This document shows, one piece after another, positions 15,501-21,554 of a stretch of 21,554 bases of DNA. This stretch comes from SZUA-521 sp041738285 (lineage in GTDB: Bacteria > Pseudomonadota > Gammaproteobacteria > Pseudomonadales > Azotimanducaceae): NCBI GenBank assembly GCA_041738285.1, contig JBGSQB010000177.1:1-21554 (forward strand), read 5' to 3'. Position 1 is the stretch's first letter; each line of letters starts with the position of its first letter. The notes beneath the pieces were generated by a model that saw only the letters and a list, made by a program, of their open reading frames with translations, ran no database searches and was not told where the DNA came from. The translations under genes were made by a program, and so were the position numbers.

Positions 15501-15756
15501 CTCGAACTCGCACCGCAAGCGGGTCGTCCGAAGCTATGAGACTGCCGAAAACCCGCTCACGCATTTCAGCCGCGGCCTTTCGGGTAAACGTCAACGCGAG
15601 TATTTCCTCGGGCCGCGTGACGCGCTCGAGCAGTGTGAGATACCGCGTCACCAGCAGGGTAGTCTTGCCAGATCCCGCGGGCGCCTGAACGAGCACCGAT
15701 CGGGTCGGATCGACGGCGCGGATGCGCGCGTCGGCATCGGCCAACGGCTCACGCAT
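12553..15756 (-). CDS. addA: AddA-like UvrD-family helicase-nuclease
   Basis: This is a 1067-aa superfamily 1 helicase with a C-terminal nuclease, partner of the adjacent AddB-like protein in resecting double-strand breaks for RecA. Helicase motifs in order: Walker A A-P-A-G-S-G-K31-T, Ia A-L-T-F-T-R-K-A-A-A-E-M, II L-I-D-E-F-Q-D-T, III V-G-D-P-M-Q-S-I-Y-L-F-R, IV S-T-N-F-R-S, V T-I-H-G-A-K-G-L-E-F and VI Y-V-A-A-T-R-A-R. The C-terminal PD-(D/E)XK domain (about 890-1060) keeps the H-R-E helix, D1006-F-K1008-T-G and a downstream Q-I-R-R-Y. It is somewhat shorter than Bacillus AddA (about 1230 aa). The start is ATG 15756, supported by GGGGA 8 nt upstream and by the 8-nt overlap with addB (ATGCGTGA). 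Confidence 0.9.
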   Translation of the reverse strand: MREPLADADARIRAVDPTRSVLVQAPAGSGKTTLLVTRYLTLLERVTRPEEILALTFTRKAAAEMRERVFGSLIASDDPLAVRVRERSRQNGWNLELQPNRLRIQTIDSFAASIASALPIAAGIGQSRVVAHALPIYEEAVLSLFERIDTDDVVGSALSEFLALHDNDYDSAKRALVDMLARREQWLDRIRAAMRLEFNASGGLSRHLERGIETLYESQIDRLRALLTRAQIAELVALTSASADHLGMPHMDVTDQRLWQHAAHIFLTADDVPRRQFNVKTGFPAQGGSAKDLKARAVALTATLTEAIEPLTCMRHAPDPVVADEESAALLPIAVTLSFAALELASRFNAASTIDFTELLMAAKRALGTPNEPTDLALALDHRIAHLLIDEFQDTSPAQLELVETLIAGWSPGDGRTLFAVGDPMQSIYLFRDADVSLFQHAARRGIGDYPLETLTLSTNFRSQARLIDWCNGIFPAVFGDREDPDSGAMIYRPATPHAEPGGGDVSLRVFEPSPNRRDEAQTIATHIEHLRASNPGQSIAVLVRTRSHANTLTRSLDSHGIPWNGTEMAPLRDEPVVRDLTALFKAAWDPADRRAWFAVLRSPLVGLARADLAVIGNCDSHIGDYLQNEGFDRHLTRDGALRVCRLRDVFGALRDSRDCQPPAQWLESLWLRLGGADAYSSASALAQAERLLALIETHQPTLGAPLELDGLLSRLYAESTPVTGAVAIMTIHGAKGLEFDHVIIPGLDRSPRGTDGALVLWQPTHDALLIGSATARHRGSIYHWLARQQSSRIANERARLLYVAATRARRTLFLTAECNSVGRPSARSLLSLLWEHAPRTTALQSDLHVSTSDRPSAEQRLRSGYRWRAPVEVTSLVVDHALRVEPRAESNDHTSAAAIGTVVHRELALLGRADLPTDAAAYLAARQGRIAAALSDLGVYSDREGAIHETVEHLRRVLLDPVGRWLLSRDGESEVALKTARDGAVRTYVVDRVVSDDLGQTWVIDFKTGRPSAIGSEVEFIDEQLRNHAAQIRRYARLLTTVTGSPPKVALYLTALARLVELPALP

Positions 15757-18334
15757 CAACGAAGTCCCCAGCACGGATTCGGCACACTGCGTGCAGATCG
15801 CACGCATTGCAGATTGTGGGCTCGCGCGGCGAAACCTGCGCTTCGCCGGTCAGAAAGGACCGCGCCAGTTGGTCGAGCTCGTCTCTCCATCGGGCTTGCA
15901 GATCTTCCCAGGAGGAAGCACCGAGGGCTTGCGGGTCATCGACATCGATACGCTCGCGCCTCTCTTCGACTGCTTGGGATGCGACAACGCCGCGCAGTAC
16001 CACTGCGTCACTGCGCGCCTGGGCGTAGAGCACGGCGGTCGAGTCGGGGACAGCGAGCGCGTACAGCGGCAGCTGAGGCTGAGACTCGTCGATGTCGATA
16101 CCGCGGACTCGGGATGTCTTGTAGTCGATTACGATGACACCCTGCGGCGTCCGATCCGTGCGATCGATGCGCAGATCGAGCGCTATGCCTCCGATTGTGA
16201 TGCTCACGTCAGCTTCGATCGATTCGATTTCGTAGGGCTTACGCGTCGCTTCGACCTCGAGCCACGCGGCGATTACACGCTCGAGTCGCGCGCGCTCGGA
16301 CATACGCACTCGCTCGGGGAATCGAGCCCACTCGTGCAGGGCGCGATCGATGTGCGAAGCGATGTCCTGTGCCGACAACGTTCGACCGATGTGGGCGCGA
16401 CCGGCGAACTCGAGTACGCGATGGAGCAAGTTGCCGCGATCGATTGCGCTTGGGAACGTATGCGGCGACTGAGGTGCTGCAATTCGCAGTCGGTAGCGAG
16501 CAAATGCCTGGAAGGGACACGCGTGCTGATCTCGTAGCAGCGCGCTGCCGCGGCGTCGAAGCGTCGTTGCCGTAGCCTCTGCGGGCGCCTCATCGTAGTC
16601 TTCGCGTGGACCGCGTTGCGTTGAGTCGAAGTAGGGATGCGGCCGGTGGAGCGACGTCAGTTCGGCCTGCATGGGCACACGCCAATGCGCCACGAGAGGC
16701 GAAGGTGAACACATTTCTTCCCCATGATCCCGCGCGCAGCTGAATCGAACGATCTGCGCGCTGCGCAGCCAGCGGCTGGTCGTCGCCATCGCGTATGCGA
16801 GTTCGGAATCGATGTTGCTGCGCGGCACGCCGGCAGCATCCAGCGTGGCAGCGGCGATGTAGGGGTTCGGTCGCGGCGCAGCGGGCCAGGCGCCACCATC
16901 GAGTCCGGTTACCCAGAGGTGCGTGAACGTCAGGCCCGCGGTTTCCAGGTACCCCAGCACCTGCACCGGAGCGTCCGGGCGATGTGGCGCGAACATCGTG
17001 CGCGCGCACAATGCGCGCAGATGAGCGATGGTCTCGCGGGCGGACCAAAGCGTGTCGAGTAGGCTATGTGCGCGCAACTGGTGCACCACATCTCCGACGG
17101 CACTTCGGACTTCGGCGCCACCAACGCGCAGTTGTTCCGGTTGTGCCCATCGTGCGAGGCGCAAGTACGCGTCGATGTGACTGACCCAGGCATCGATCGG
17201 CGCGCGTCGCGGCCAGCGTGACGCGAGTTCGTGCAGCTCATGTACTGACGGCACATCGGTCATTCGAGCGAGGGTCGCAAGGTCGAAGCGCTCGGGTAGT
17301 CGTTCGCCAATGCGATCGATCGCGCTCGAGATAGAACCCGCGGAAGGCGAACGCACCAGCCTGTGGACGTCGCGATAGTGCATTGGGGAGGTCGCGATCC
17401 ACAGCAGGTCGAGGGCGTCGCGTGCGATCGGTTGATCAAGTAGCGGTGTGCCGCCCGACAAGTTGTAGATGGACTCTCCCGGCTGTGCGTGCAACAGATC
17501 CGGTGTGAACGTGGCGTCGAGGCGCCGTGTCAACGCCGCATGTCGTTGCAGCAGATCGGGGATTGCGATGCCGATGCGCAGGTCCGACTCAGTGCGGTCC
17601 TTGCGCGCCGCTTCGACGATACTGCGGGCCCATTGGGTGGCAGCCCGCATTTCGGCGTCGATCGTTGGATAGACGACTGCATCGACCGACGCCTGCGGCG
17701 GACGGTGCGATGCATGGTGGCGCACATCACAGCCGGCGGATCGATAGGCATCCCACAGGTCGATAATGGCAGAGGGGGTCTGCTCGAAGCCATAGGTCAG
17801 GATCCGTGTTGGCAACCAATGGTCGCTCGTGCGCAGCGATCGCGTAAGCGCCGCAGGCAGTTCGGCGGTGGTGATCGCGCATCGTTCGTCGAGCGCGGCT
17901 CGAAAGCGCGCCGACCACGACACGAACACGCGATGGGACTCGTTGCGGGTCGAGGTCTCGATCGATGCCCACAGTCGCCATCGATGTGCCATTTCCCAGG
18001 CTGCTGCCACATCGTCGATCAGTACCTCCGGATAGTCTCCCGCGTCCGCGGGTGCGCACCGCCGCCACAGCAACTGCTCGGTAGCAGCCGCCAGCAGCCG
18101 AGGCGCGTGCGCGGTCGGCGCGGTCGCCCGTAGGTAAGCCGACTCGAGGTGATCGTCCAAGGTGACGACGTGCGCGGCCCGCCACGCAATGCGGCCGCTT
18201 GCGACCTGATGTTGATCGAATGCGTTCGCGCACGCTTGTTGAAGGCGTTGGCTGGGAACCACCACGGTACCGTGCGTCAGCGATGCGAGCAGTGTCTCGT
18301 CGAGGGGAACGAGACTTCTAATGGTCATGATCAT
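15749..18334 (-). CDS. addB: AddB-like PD-(D/E)XK nuclease, probable DNA repair protein
   Basis: This 861-aa protein resembles the 'probable DNA repair protein' group related to AddB (TIGR03623, by recollection). The N-terminal two thirds is a helicase-like region, but it has no Walker A motif: the expected place reads V-V-V-P-S-Q-R-L. It may therefore act in break or Chi recognition rather than as a motor. The C-terminal nuclease has G-N-L-L-H638-R, D724, D737-Y-K739-T and Q-L-P-L-Y. Cys606 together with C842-x2-C845-x5-C851 forms the four-cysteine Fe-S staple known from AddB nucleases. Start candidates are ATG 18334 and ATG 18328, neither with a clear Shine-Dalgarno. It overlaps addA by 8 nt and so is translationally coupled to it; it is divergent from rimO. 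Confidence 0.88.
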   Translation of the reverse strand: MIMTIRSLVPLDETLLASLTHGTVVVPSQRLQQACANAFDQHQVASGRIAWRAAHVVTLDDHLESAYLRATAPTAHAPRLLAAATEQLLWRRCAPADAGDYPEVLIDDVAAAWEMAHRWRLWASIETSTRNESHRVFVSWSARFRAALDERCAITTAELPAALTRSLRTSDHWLPTRILTYGFEQTPSAIIDLWDAYRSAGCDVRHHASHRPPQASVDAVVYPTIDAEMRAATQWARSIVEAARKDRTESDLRIGIAIPDLLQRHAALTRRLDATFTPDLLHAQPGESIYNLSGGTPLLDQPIARDALDLLWIATSPMHYRDVHRLVRSPSAGSISSAIDRIGERLPERFDLATLARMTDVPSVHELHELASRWPRRAPIDAWVSHIDAYLRLARWAQPEQLRVGGAEVRSAVGDVVHQLRAHSLLDTLWSARETIAHLRALCARTMFAPHRPDAPVQVLGYLETAGLTFTHLWVTGLDGGAWPAAPRPNPYIAAATLDAAGVPRSNIDSELAYAMATTSRWLRSAQIVRFSCARDHGEEMCSPSPLVAHWRVPMQAELTSLHRPHPYFDSTQRGPREDYDEAPAEATATTLRRRGSALLRDQHACPFQAFARYRLRIAAPQSPHTFPSAIDRGNLLHRVLEFAGRAHIGRTLSAQDIASHIDRALHEWARFPERVRMSERARLERVIAAWLEVEATRKPYEIESIEADVSITIGGIALDLRIDRTDRTPQGVIVIDYKTSRVRGIDIDESQPQLPLYALAVPDSTAVLYAQARSDAVVLRGVVASQAVEERRERIDVDDPQALGASSWEDLQARWRDELDQLARSFLTGEAQVSPREPTICNACDLHAVCRIRAGDFVDA

Positions 18335-18405
18335 GGCGTGCAGACGGGTTCGAGCGCGATTGTAGGCGATGCACCTGATTCGAGGGGCGCAGTTGCGACA
18401 AACGC

Positions 18406-18414
18406 TGATAGAAT
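18406..18414 (+). promoter_or_regulatory. Extended -10 promoter of rimO
   Basis: TGA followed by TAGAAT (5/6) forms an extended -10 (TGnTATAAT-like). No good -35 is seen at 17 nt, which an extended -10 can do without. Transcription would start near 18421, about 20 nt before the rimO ATG. Confidence 0.4.
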
Positions 18415-18441
18415 GCCGCCTTCAACGCTCACTCTCTTCCT

Positions 18442-19791
18442 ATGTCACGTTCAAAGCAGCTCGCGCAGCCGGCTGGTCGCGTCGGGTTCGTCAGTCTCGG
18501 ATGCCCCAAGGCGCTGGTCGATTCAGAGCGCATCCTCACGCAGCTGCGGATCGAAGGGTACGAAACGGTGTCGACGTTCGATGCCGCTGACGTTGTTGTG
18601 GTCAACACCTGCGGGTTCATTGACAGCGCCATCGAAGAGTCCCTCGACGCCATCGGCGAGGCGATGAACGAGAATGGCCGGGTGGTGGTGACGGGGTGCC
18701 TTGGCGCCCGGGCGGACTTCATTCGTGAGCGCTTTCCCGACGTGCTGGCCATCACTGGACCGGCTGCGTATGAAGAAGTGGTATCCGCGGTGCACGCGGT
18801 CGTCGAGCCACCGCGCCCGGATCCTCGCTTCGATCTGGTGCCACAGCCGGCGATCAAGTTGACGCCGCGTTACTACGCCTATTTGAAAATCTCGGAAGGG
18901 TGCAATCACAGCTGCAGCTTCTGCATCATTCCGTCGATGCGGGGCAAACTCGTATCGCGGCGCATATCCGACGTGTTGACCGAAGCCGAAGGGCTCGTGG
19001 CCTCTGGCGTACAGGAGTTGCTCGTGATTTCCCAGGACACGAGCGCCTACGGGCTCGATCTGAAATACCGCACCGACTTCTGGCAGGGTAGACCGCTGAA
19101 GAACGACTTGTTCAGCCTCGCAAGCACGCTGGGGGAGATTGCGCCGTGGGTACGACTCCATTACGTGTATCCCTATCCCCATGTCGATCGGCTGATTCCG
19201 CTCATGGCGGAAGGCAAGGTGCTGCCCTATCTCGACGTTCCGCTGCAGCATGGGGTGCCCAGAATCCTCAAACTGATGCGACGGCCCGCAGCCGCGGAAC
19301 GCACCCTTGAACGCATCGCTGCGTGGCGGGAACAGTGTCCTGATCTCACCATCCGTTCCACGTTCATCGTCGGGTTCCCGGGCGAGACCGACGCCGATTT
19401 CGAATTGCTCCTCGAGTTTCTGACCGAGGCGCAACTCGATCGCGTCGGCTGCTTCAAGTACTCGGACGTCGATGGCGCGTCAGCTAACGACTTGCCAGGC
19501 GCCGTTCCCGAGCATGTCAAGGAAGAGCGCGAGCGACGGTTCATGGCGCACCAGGCTGACATCAGTGCGGCGCGGCTTGCCCGCCGTGTTGGGCGAACGA
19601 TCGATGTGTTGATCGATCGGGTGGAGTCGGACTGCTTCATTGGTCGCTCGATGGCTGATGCACCCGAGATCGACGGCTTGGTGGAGATCGCAAGGGACAG
19701 TGATCTGGATGTACGGGCCGGCCAATTCGTCTCCGTCGCAATCGATGAATCGAGCGAACACGATCTGTTCGGTCGGCTCGCGATGGCATGA
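18442..19791 (+). CDS. rimO: Ribosomal protein S12 methylthiotransferase RimO
   Basis: This is a 449-aa radical SAM enzyme that methylthiolates the conserved Asp of ribosomal protein S12. The N-terminal MTTase domain binds one [4Fe-4S] cluster through C21, C57 and C86. The radical SAM domain has C154-N-H-S-C158-S-F-C161, and a C-terminal TRAM domain (about 380-449) contacts the substrate. The L-G-C-P-K N-terminal motif and G-R-S-M-A-D-A-P-E-I-D-G separate it from MiaB. One oddity: the usually conserved L-Q-H-A-S-P reads L-Q-H-G-V-P. The start is ATG 18442; the 12 bases before it are almost all pyrimidines, with no Shine-Dalgarno. A small membrane protein gene and a TerB-like gene follow on the same strand. 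NfuA, encoded in this window, is a plausible cluster donor. Confidence 0.96.
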   Translation: MSRSKQLAQPAGRVGFVSLGCPKALVDSERILTQLRIEGYETVSTFDAADVVVVNTCGFIDSAIEESLDAIGEAMNENGRVVVTGCLGARADFIRERFPDVLAITGPAAYEEVVSAVHAVVEPPRPDPRFDLVPQPAIKLTPRYYAYLKISEGCNHSCSFCIIPSMRGKLVSRRISDVLTEAEGLVASGVQELLVISQDTSAYGLDLKYRTDFWQGRPLKNDLFSLASTLGEIAPWVRLHYVYPYPHVDRLIPLMAEGKVLPYLDVPLQHGVPRILKLMRRPAAAERTLERIAAWREQCPDLTIRSTFIVGFPGETDADFELLLEFLTEAQLDRVGCFKYSDVDGASANDLPGAVPEHVKEERERRFMAHQADISAARLARRVGRTIDVLIDRVESDCFIGRSMADAPEIDGLVEIARDSDLDVRAGQFVSVAIDESSEHDLFGRLAMA

Positions 19792-19805
19792 GCAGCCGTG
19801 CAAAG

Positions 19806-19814
19806 TGTTATTCT
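19806..19814 (+). promoter_or_regulatory. Possible extended -10 promoter for the 36-aa gene
   Basis: TGT followed by TATTCT (4/6) is an extended -10-like element. A start near 19821 would give a leader of about 20 nt carrying the AAGGAG site at 19828-19833. It is weak but well placed. Confidence 0.3.
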
Positions 19815-19841
19815 GTGCGCCACTGACAAGGAGCAGGTGCG

Positions 19842-19952
19842 ATGTGGTACTTGATCGAGGATTTCTTCGAACAGAGCTGGCTGATGAAACTGTTTCTGGC
19901 CTGGGGCTGGGCGTCGATCTGGATCATGGTGTTCAGTCTCCTGCCGATCTGA
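19842..19952 (+). CDS. 36-aa Trp-rich membrane protein, unknown function
   Basis: ATG 19842 to TGA 19952 encodes 36 residues. Five are Trp (2, 13, 21, 23, 27) and most of the rest hydrophobic. An amphipathic N-terminus (W-Y-L-I-E-D-F-F-E-Q) leads into one transmembrane helix (about 14-34). A textbook AAGGAG lies 8 nt upstream (19828-19833), the best ribosome binding site in the region, so translation is likely. It sits 50 bp after rimO and 10 bp before the TerB-like gene, with which it is probably co-transcribed. No family is recognised. The dense aromatic content suggests an interface-seeking or partner-binding membrane peptide, but this is speculative. Confidence 0.6.
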   Translation: MWYLIEDFFEQSWLMKLFLAWGWASIWIMVFSLLPI

Positions 19953-19962
19953 TCCGAATCCC

Positions 19963-20352
19963 ATGTGGCTGACTTCGCTCAGCGACGAGCAGCGTCGCGT
20001 CTTGCTCGATCTCGCACACAACGTTGTCGTGTCGGACGGCATCGTCGATCCGAACGAAGAGTTCATGCTGGACTCGTTCAAGCGGGAGATGGAACTCGGC
20101 ACCAAGGTCGAGCCTGCATACCTCGAACTCGATGGCATCGATGCAATCTTCGATACGCGGCGTGCTCGTACCGTTGCGCTGCTGAACCTGCTGCACTTGT
20201 CCTATGTGGACGGCGCGTTCGAGATCGAAGAGGAGTGTCTGTTGAAGGAGGTCAGTCGGGCGTTCGGCGTGTCCGATGAGGACTTTCTGCTGCTCGACAA
20301 CTGGGTCCGTCGTCTGGTCGCCCTCGAGCAGGAGGCGCGTGGTTTGATGTAG
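19963..20352 (+). CDS. TerB-like (tellurite resistance fold) protein
   Basis: This is a 129-aa all-helical acidic protein with the internal duplication typical of TerB-like domains. One half has V-V-V-S-D25-G-I-V-D-P-N-E-E and the other L-S-Y-V-D83-G-A-F-E-I-E-E. In each, an Asp-Gly turn is followed by acidic residues that may bind metal. Despite the family name, these stand-alone cytosolic proteins are not shown to give tellurite resistance, and no ter cluster is present. The start is ATG 19963 with no obvious Shine-Dalgarno. The 36-aa gene ends 10 bp upstream, so coupling or re-initiation is likely. It is convergent with the PilZ gene, with a 5-bp gap. An alternative is a member of one of the other COG3793-like helical families. 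Confidence 0.72.
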   Translation: MWLTSLSDEQRRVLLDLAHNVVVSDGIVDPNEEFMLDSFKREMELGTKVEPAYLELDGIDAIFDTRRARTVALLNLLHLSYVDGAFEIEEECLLKEVSRAFGVSDEDFLLLDNWVRRLVALEQEARGLM

Positions 20353-20357
20353 GTCCG

Positions 20358-20744
20358 TCAGTCGTCGCGCTCTTGCGCCAGGGACGCATCGTTCGCCAGT
20401 GCCTTCTCCAAGCGCACGAGTTTCTCTCTCACCGCGTTGCGATCGAGTTGCGTCCGGGCACCGGTGCGAAACTGGATACCGCAACGCACGCTGCCGTCGG
20501 CGAGGCTTCGACAGTTGTGAATCACACCGACCAGCCCGTCGATATGTACGTTTTCGAATTCGAGGGCGATCTCGACCGGTTCCGTGGCGGGGAGTGCGCG
20601 CGCCATGCGCAGCGACATGCCATGACGATTGAAGTCGAGCACTTCGGCGATCACGCGGCGAAACCGGAATCCCTGGCCGATGGTCGCCGACAGGCCATGA
20701 GAGGCCCGACGAGGATGCACTCGGCGGTCGGATGGGTTCACCAT
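20358..20744 (-). CDS. PilZ domain protein
   Basis: This 128-aa protein is a single PilZ domain with a charged C-terminal tail. PilZ domains bind cyclic di-GMP through RxxxR and (D/N)xSxxG. The first motif is intact (R8-V-H-P-R12, within R-R-V-H-P-R-R). The second reads D37-F-N39-R-H-G42, so the Ser is replaced by Asn. Binding may be retained or changed. The strand pattern G-I-Q-F late in the domain is typical. The start is ATG 20744, which is followed directly by an in-frame GTG; a GGCGG just upstream is the only candidate ribosome site. It may share a transcript with the J-domain gene 51 bp upstream. Confidence 0.8.
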   Translation of the reverse strand: MVNPSDRRVHPRRASHGLSATIGQGFRFRRVIAEVLDFNRHGMSLRMARALPATEPVEIALEFENVHIDGLVGVIHNCRSLADGSVRCGIQFRTGARTQLDRNAVREKLVRLEKALANDASLAQERDD

Positions 20745-20795
20745 GCCGCCATGCTACGGCCGCGATCTCGCCGACACCGTGAACGTCTGCTCAGA

Positions 20796-21530
20796 TCAAT
20801 CTTCCATTAACAACCTTTTGGCACCGTTGATCTGGGCGGCGAGAAACGTCGATCCCCCGCGGTCAGGATGTAGGCGTTGTATGAGTCGACGGTGGGCGCC
20901 GACGATCTCCTCCTTCGAGGCGCCATCGGCGAGGCCGAGGATCTCCAGCGCCTCGCTGCGACTCATGGCGCCGCTGCTGCCCCCCGTCGCGCCAGCGGAA
21001 TCCTGTTGGTGCGCGCGCCATTTGGGGTGGTTGCGATCCAGGTAGCTTTCGAGCAGGCGCTGCGAGTCGAAGTCAGCGGTGGAAGCCATCAGTGCCACCA
21101 GCTGGTTCGCGGTGAGTTCCGACAGCAACCGACCCTGGTAGGGTCCTGACTTGATCTCACCATCCATATGGCCGGTCGTGTGATTGAGCGTCATCCGCAG
21201 CATCGCGGTTTCGGTGGAGCTCTCGTTGGGACCGCCGGCCGCGGGCCGGCTGCGGTAGCGCTGCTGCCAGCCGGGAAACAACCAATTCAGAATGGGCAGC
21301 ACCTTGAGGAGCGATGGCAGCCGGCGCAGAAACGGCAACGTTGCGGCCGCTGCTGCGACCACCCAATTGAGCCGGCCGGTAGCCGCAAGCCCAATCATCA
21401 CCAGCACAACCGTCAGTGCCAGCGCGGTCCAGGCAGTTTGGCGGGGTGTCAGACCCGAGCGGATCCACAGCGAGCGCAGCAGCAGGAAGGCGCCAAAGCC
21501 GGCGATGATGGCGGCGAGAATCTGAATCAT
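20796..21530 (-). CDS. Membrane-anchored J-domain protein
   Basis: This is a 244-aa protein. About three membrane helices lie near residues 3-20, 33-50 and 53-68. A linker and a conserved middle segment (about 108-170) follow, with G-H-M-D-G-E-I-x-x-G-P-Y-x-G-R-L-L-S-E-L and Y-L-D-R-N-H-P-x-W-R. The C-terminal J domain (about 185-244) has the essential H221-P222-D223 and is shortened after helix III, ending A-K-R-L-L-M-E-D. This is the layout of membrane DnaJ-like proteins common in proteobacteria, resembling Tim14/Pam18 topology. It should stimulate DnaK at the inner membrane; clients are unknown. The start is ATG 21530, overlapping the stop of an upstream gene as TGATG, so it is the later gene of an operon. 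Confidence 0.85.
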   Translation of the reverse strand: MIQILAAIIAGFGAFLLLRSLWIRSGLTPRQTAWTALALTVVLVMIGLAATGRLNWVVAAAAATLPFLRRLPSLLKVLPILNWLFPGWQQRYRSRPAAGGPNESSTETAMLRMTLNHTTGHMDGEIKSGPYQGRLLSELTANQLVALMASTADFDSQRLLESYLDRNHPKWRAHQQDSAGATGGSSGAMSRSEALEILGLADGASKEEIVGAHRRLIQRLHPDRGGSTFLAAQINGAKRLLMED

Positions 21531-21554
21531 CAGCGCTTGATCTGCTCCAGGAGG
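21530..21554 (-). CDS. 3' end of an upstream gene (7 codons visible)
   Basis: On the minus strand the frame ending in TGA at 21532-21530 reads L-L-E-Q-I-K-R-stop. Its stop overlaps the ATG of the J-domain gene by one base (TGATG), the usual sign of a coupled gene pair. Too little is present to identify the product. It is called from the overlap alone. Confidence 0.4.

Noticed and set aside
18523..19434. 303-codon minus-strand open frame antisense to rimO
   Set aside because: The opposite strand encodes an unmistakable RimO with all cluster cysteines. This frame has no motif.

Overview
The window is GC-rich chromosomal DNA with tightly packed genes on both strands. All recognisable products are housekeeping enzymes whose closest remembered relatives are proteobacterial. 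NudC, SohB, AcuI/YhdH, NfuA, RimO, B12-dependent MetH, type I AroG and a CysI-DUF934 pair together point to a gammaproteobacterium. The AddB-like/AddA-like pair in place of RecBCD suggests a lineage outside the enterics, such as the Xanthomonadales/Nevskiales/Steroidobacter neighbourhood. That placement is an inference from gene content only. I see no rRNA, tRNA, CRISPR array, phage or plasmid genes, and no intact insertion sequence.

Layout. Positions 1-2950 hold the 3' end of nudC (+), a small SCP2-domain gene (-), then sohB and acuI (+, 10 bp apart). A 121-bp palindromic, MITE-like element (2955-3075) separates acuI from a convergent CPA2 antiporter gene (-). Positions 4325-6473 hold cysI and an overlapping DUF934 gene (-), the sulfite reduction unit. 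A 39-aa membrane protein gene with its own promoter (+, 6638-6757) faces the end of metH (-, 6764-10504). nfuA (+) diverges from metH behind a near-consensus type 1 IscR site, and its stop overlaps that of aroG (-). aroG is preceded by a 35-codon aromatic-rich leader ORF, RNA hairpins and an intrinsic terminator: a previously unlabelled candidate transcription attenuator. addB and addA (-) overlap by 8 nt and fill 12553-18334. rimO (+) is followed by a Trp-rich 36-aa membrane protein and a TerB-like protein (+). A PilZ gene and a membrane-anchored J-domain gene (-) close the window, with seven codons of one more upstream gene at the edge.

Themes. Several products need or handle Fe-S clusters: NfuA (carrier), CysI, RimO and the AddB-like nuclease. 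IscR control of nfuA would tie cluster supply to demand. CysI and MetH belong to sulfide-to-methionine metabolism, and AroG opens aromatic amino acid synthesis.

No stretch above 300 bases lacks a gene. The largest gaps are 802-939 (divergent promoter region with repeats), 6474-6637 (divergent, promoter for the 39-aa gene) and 12281-12413 (terminator and aroG leader). Four convergent gene pairs end within 6 bp of each other or overlap, leaving no room for intrinsic terminators. The best candidates for something undescribed are the aroG attenuator, the IscR site abutting the nfuA start codon, the palindromic element and the two tiny membrane proteins.
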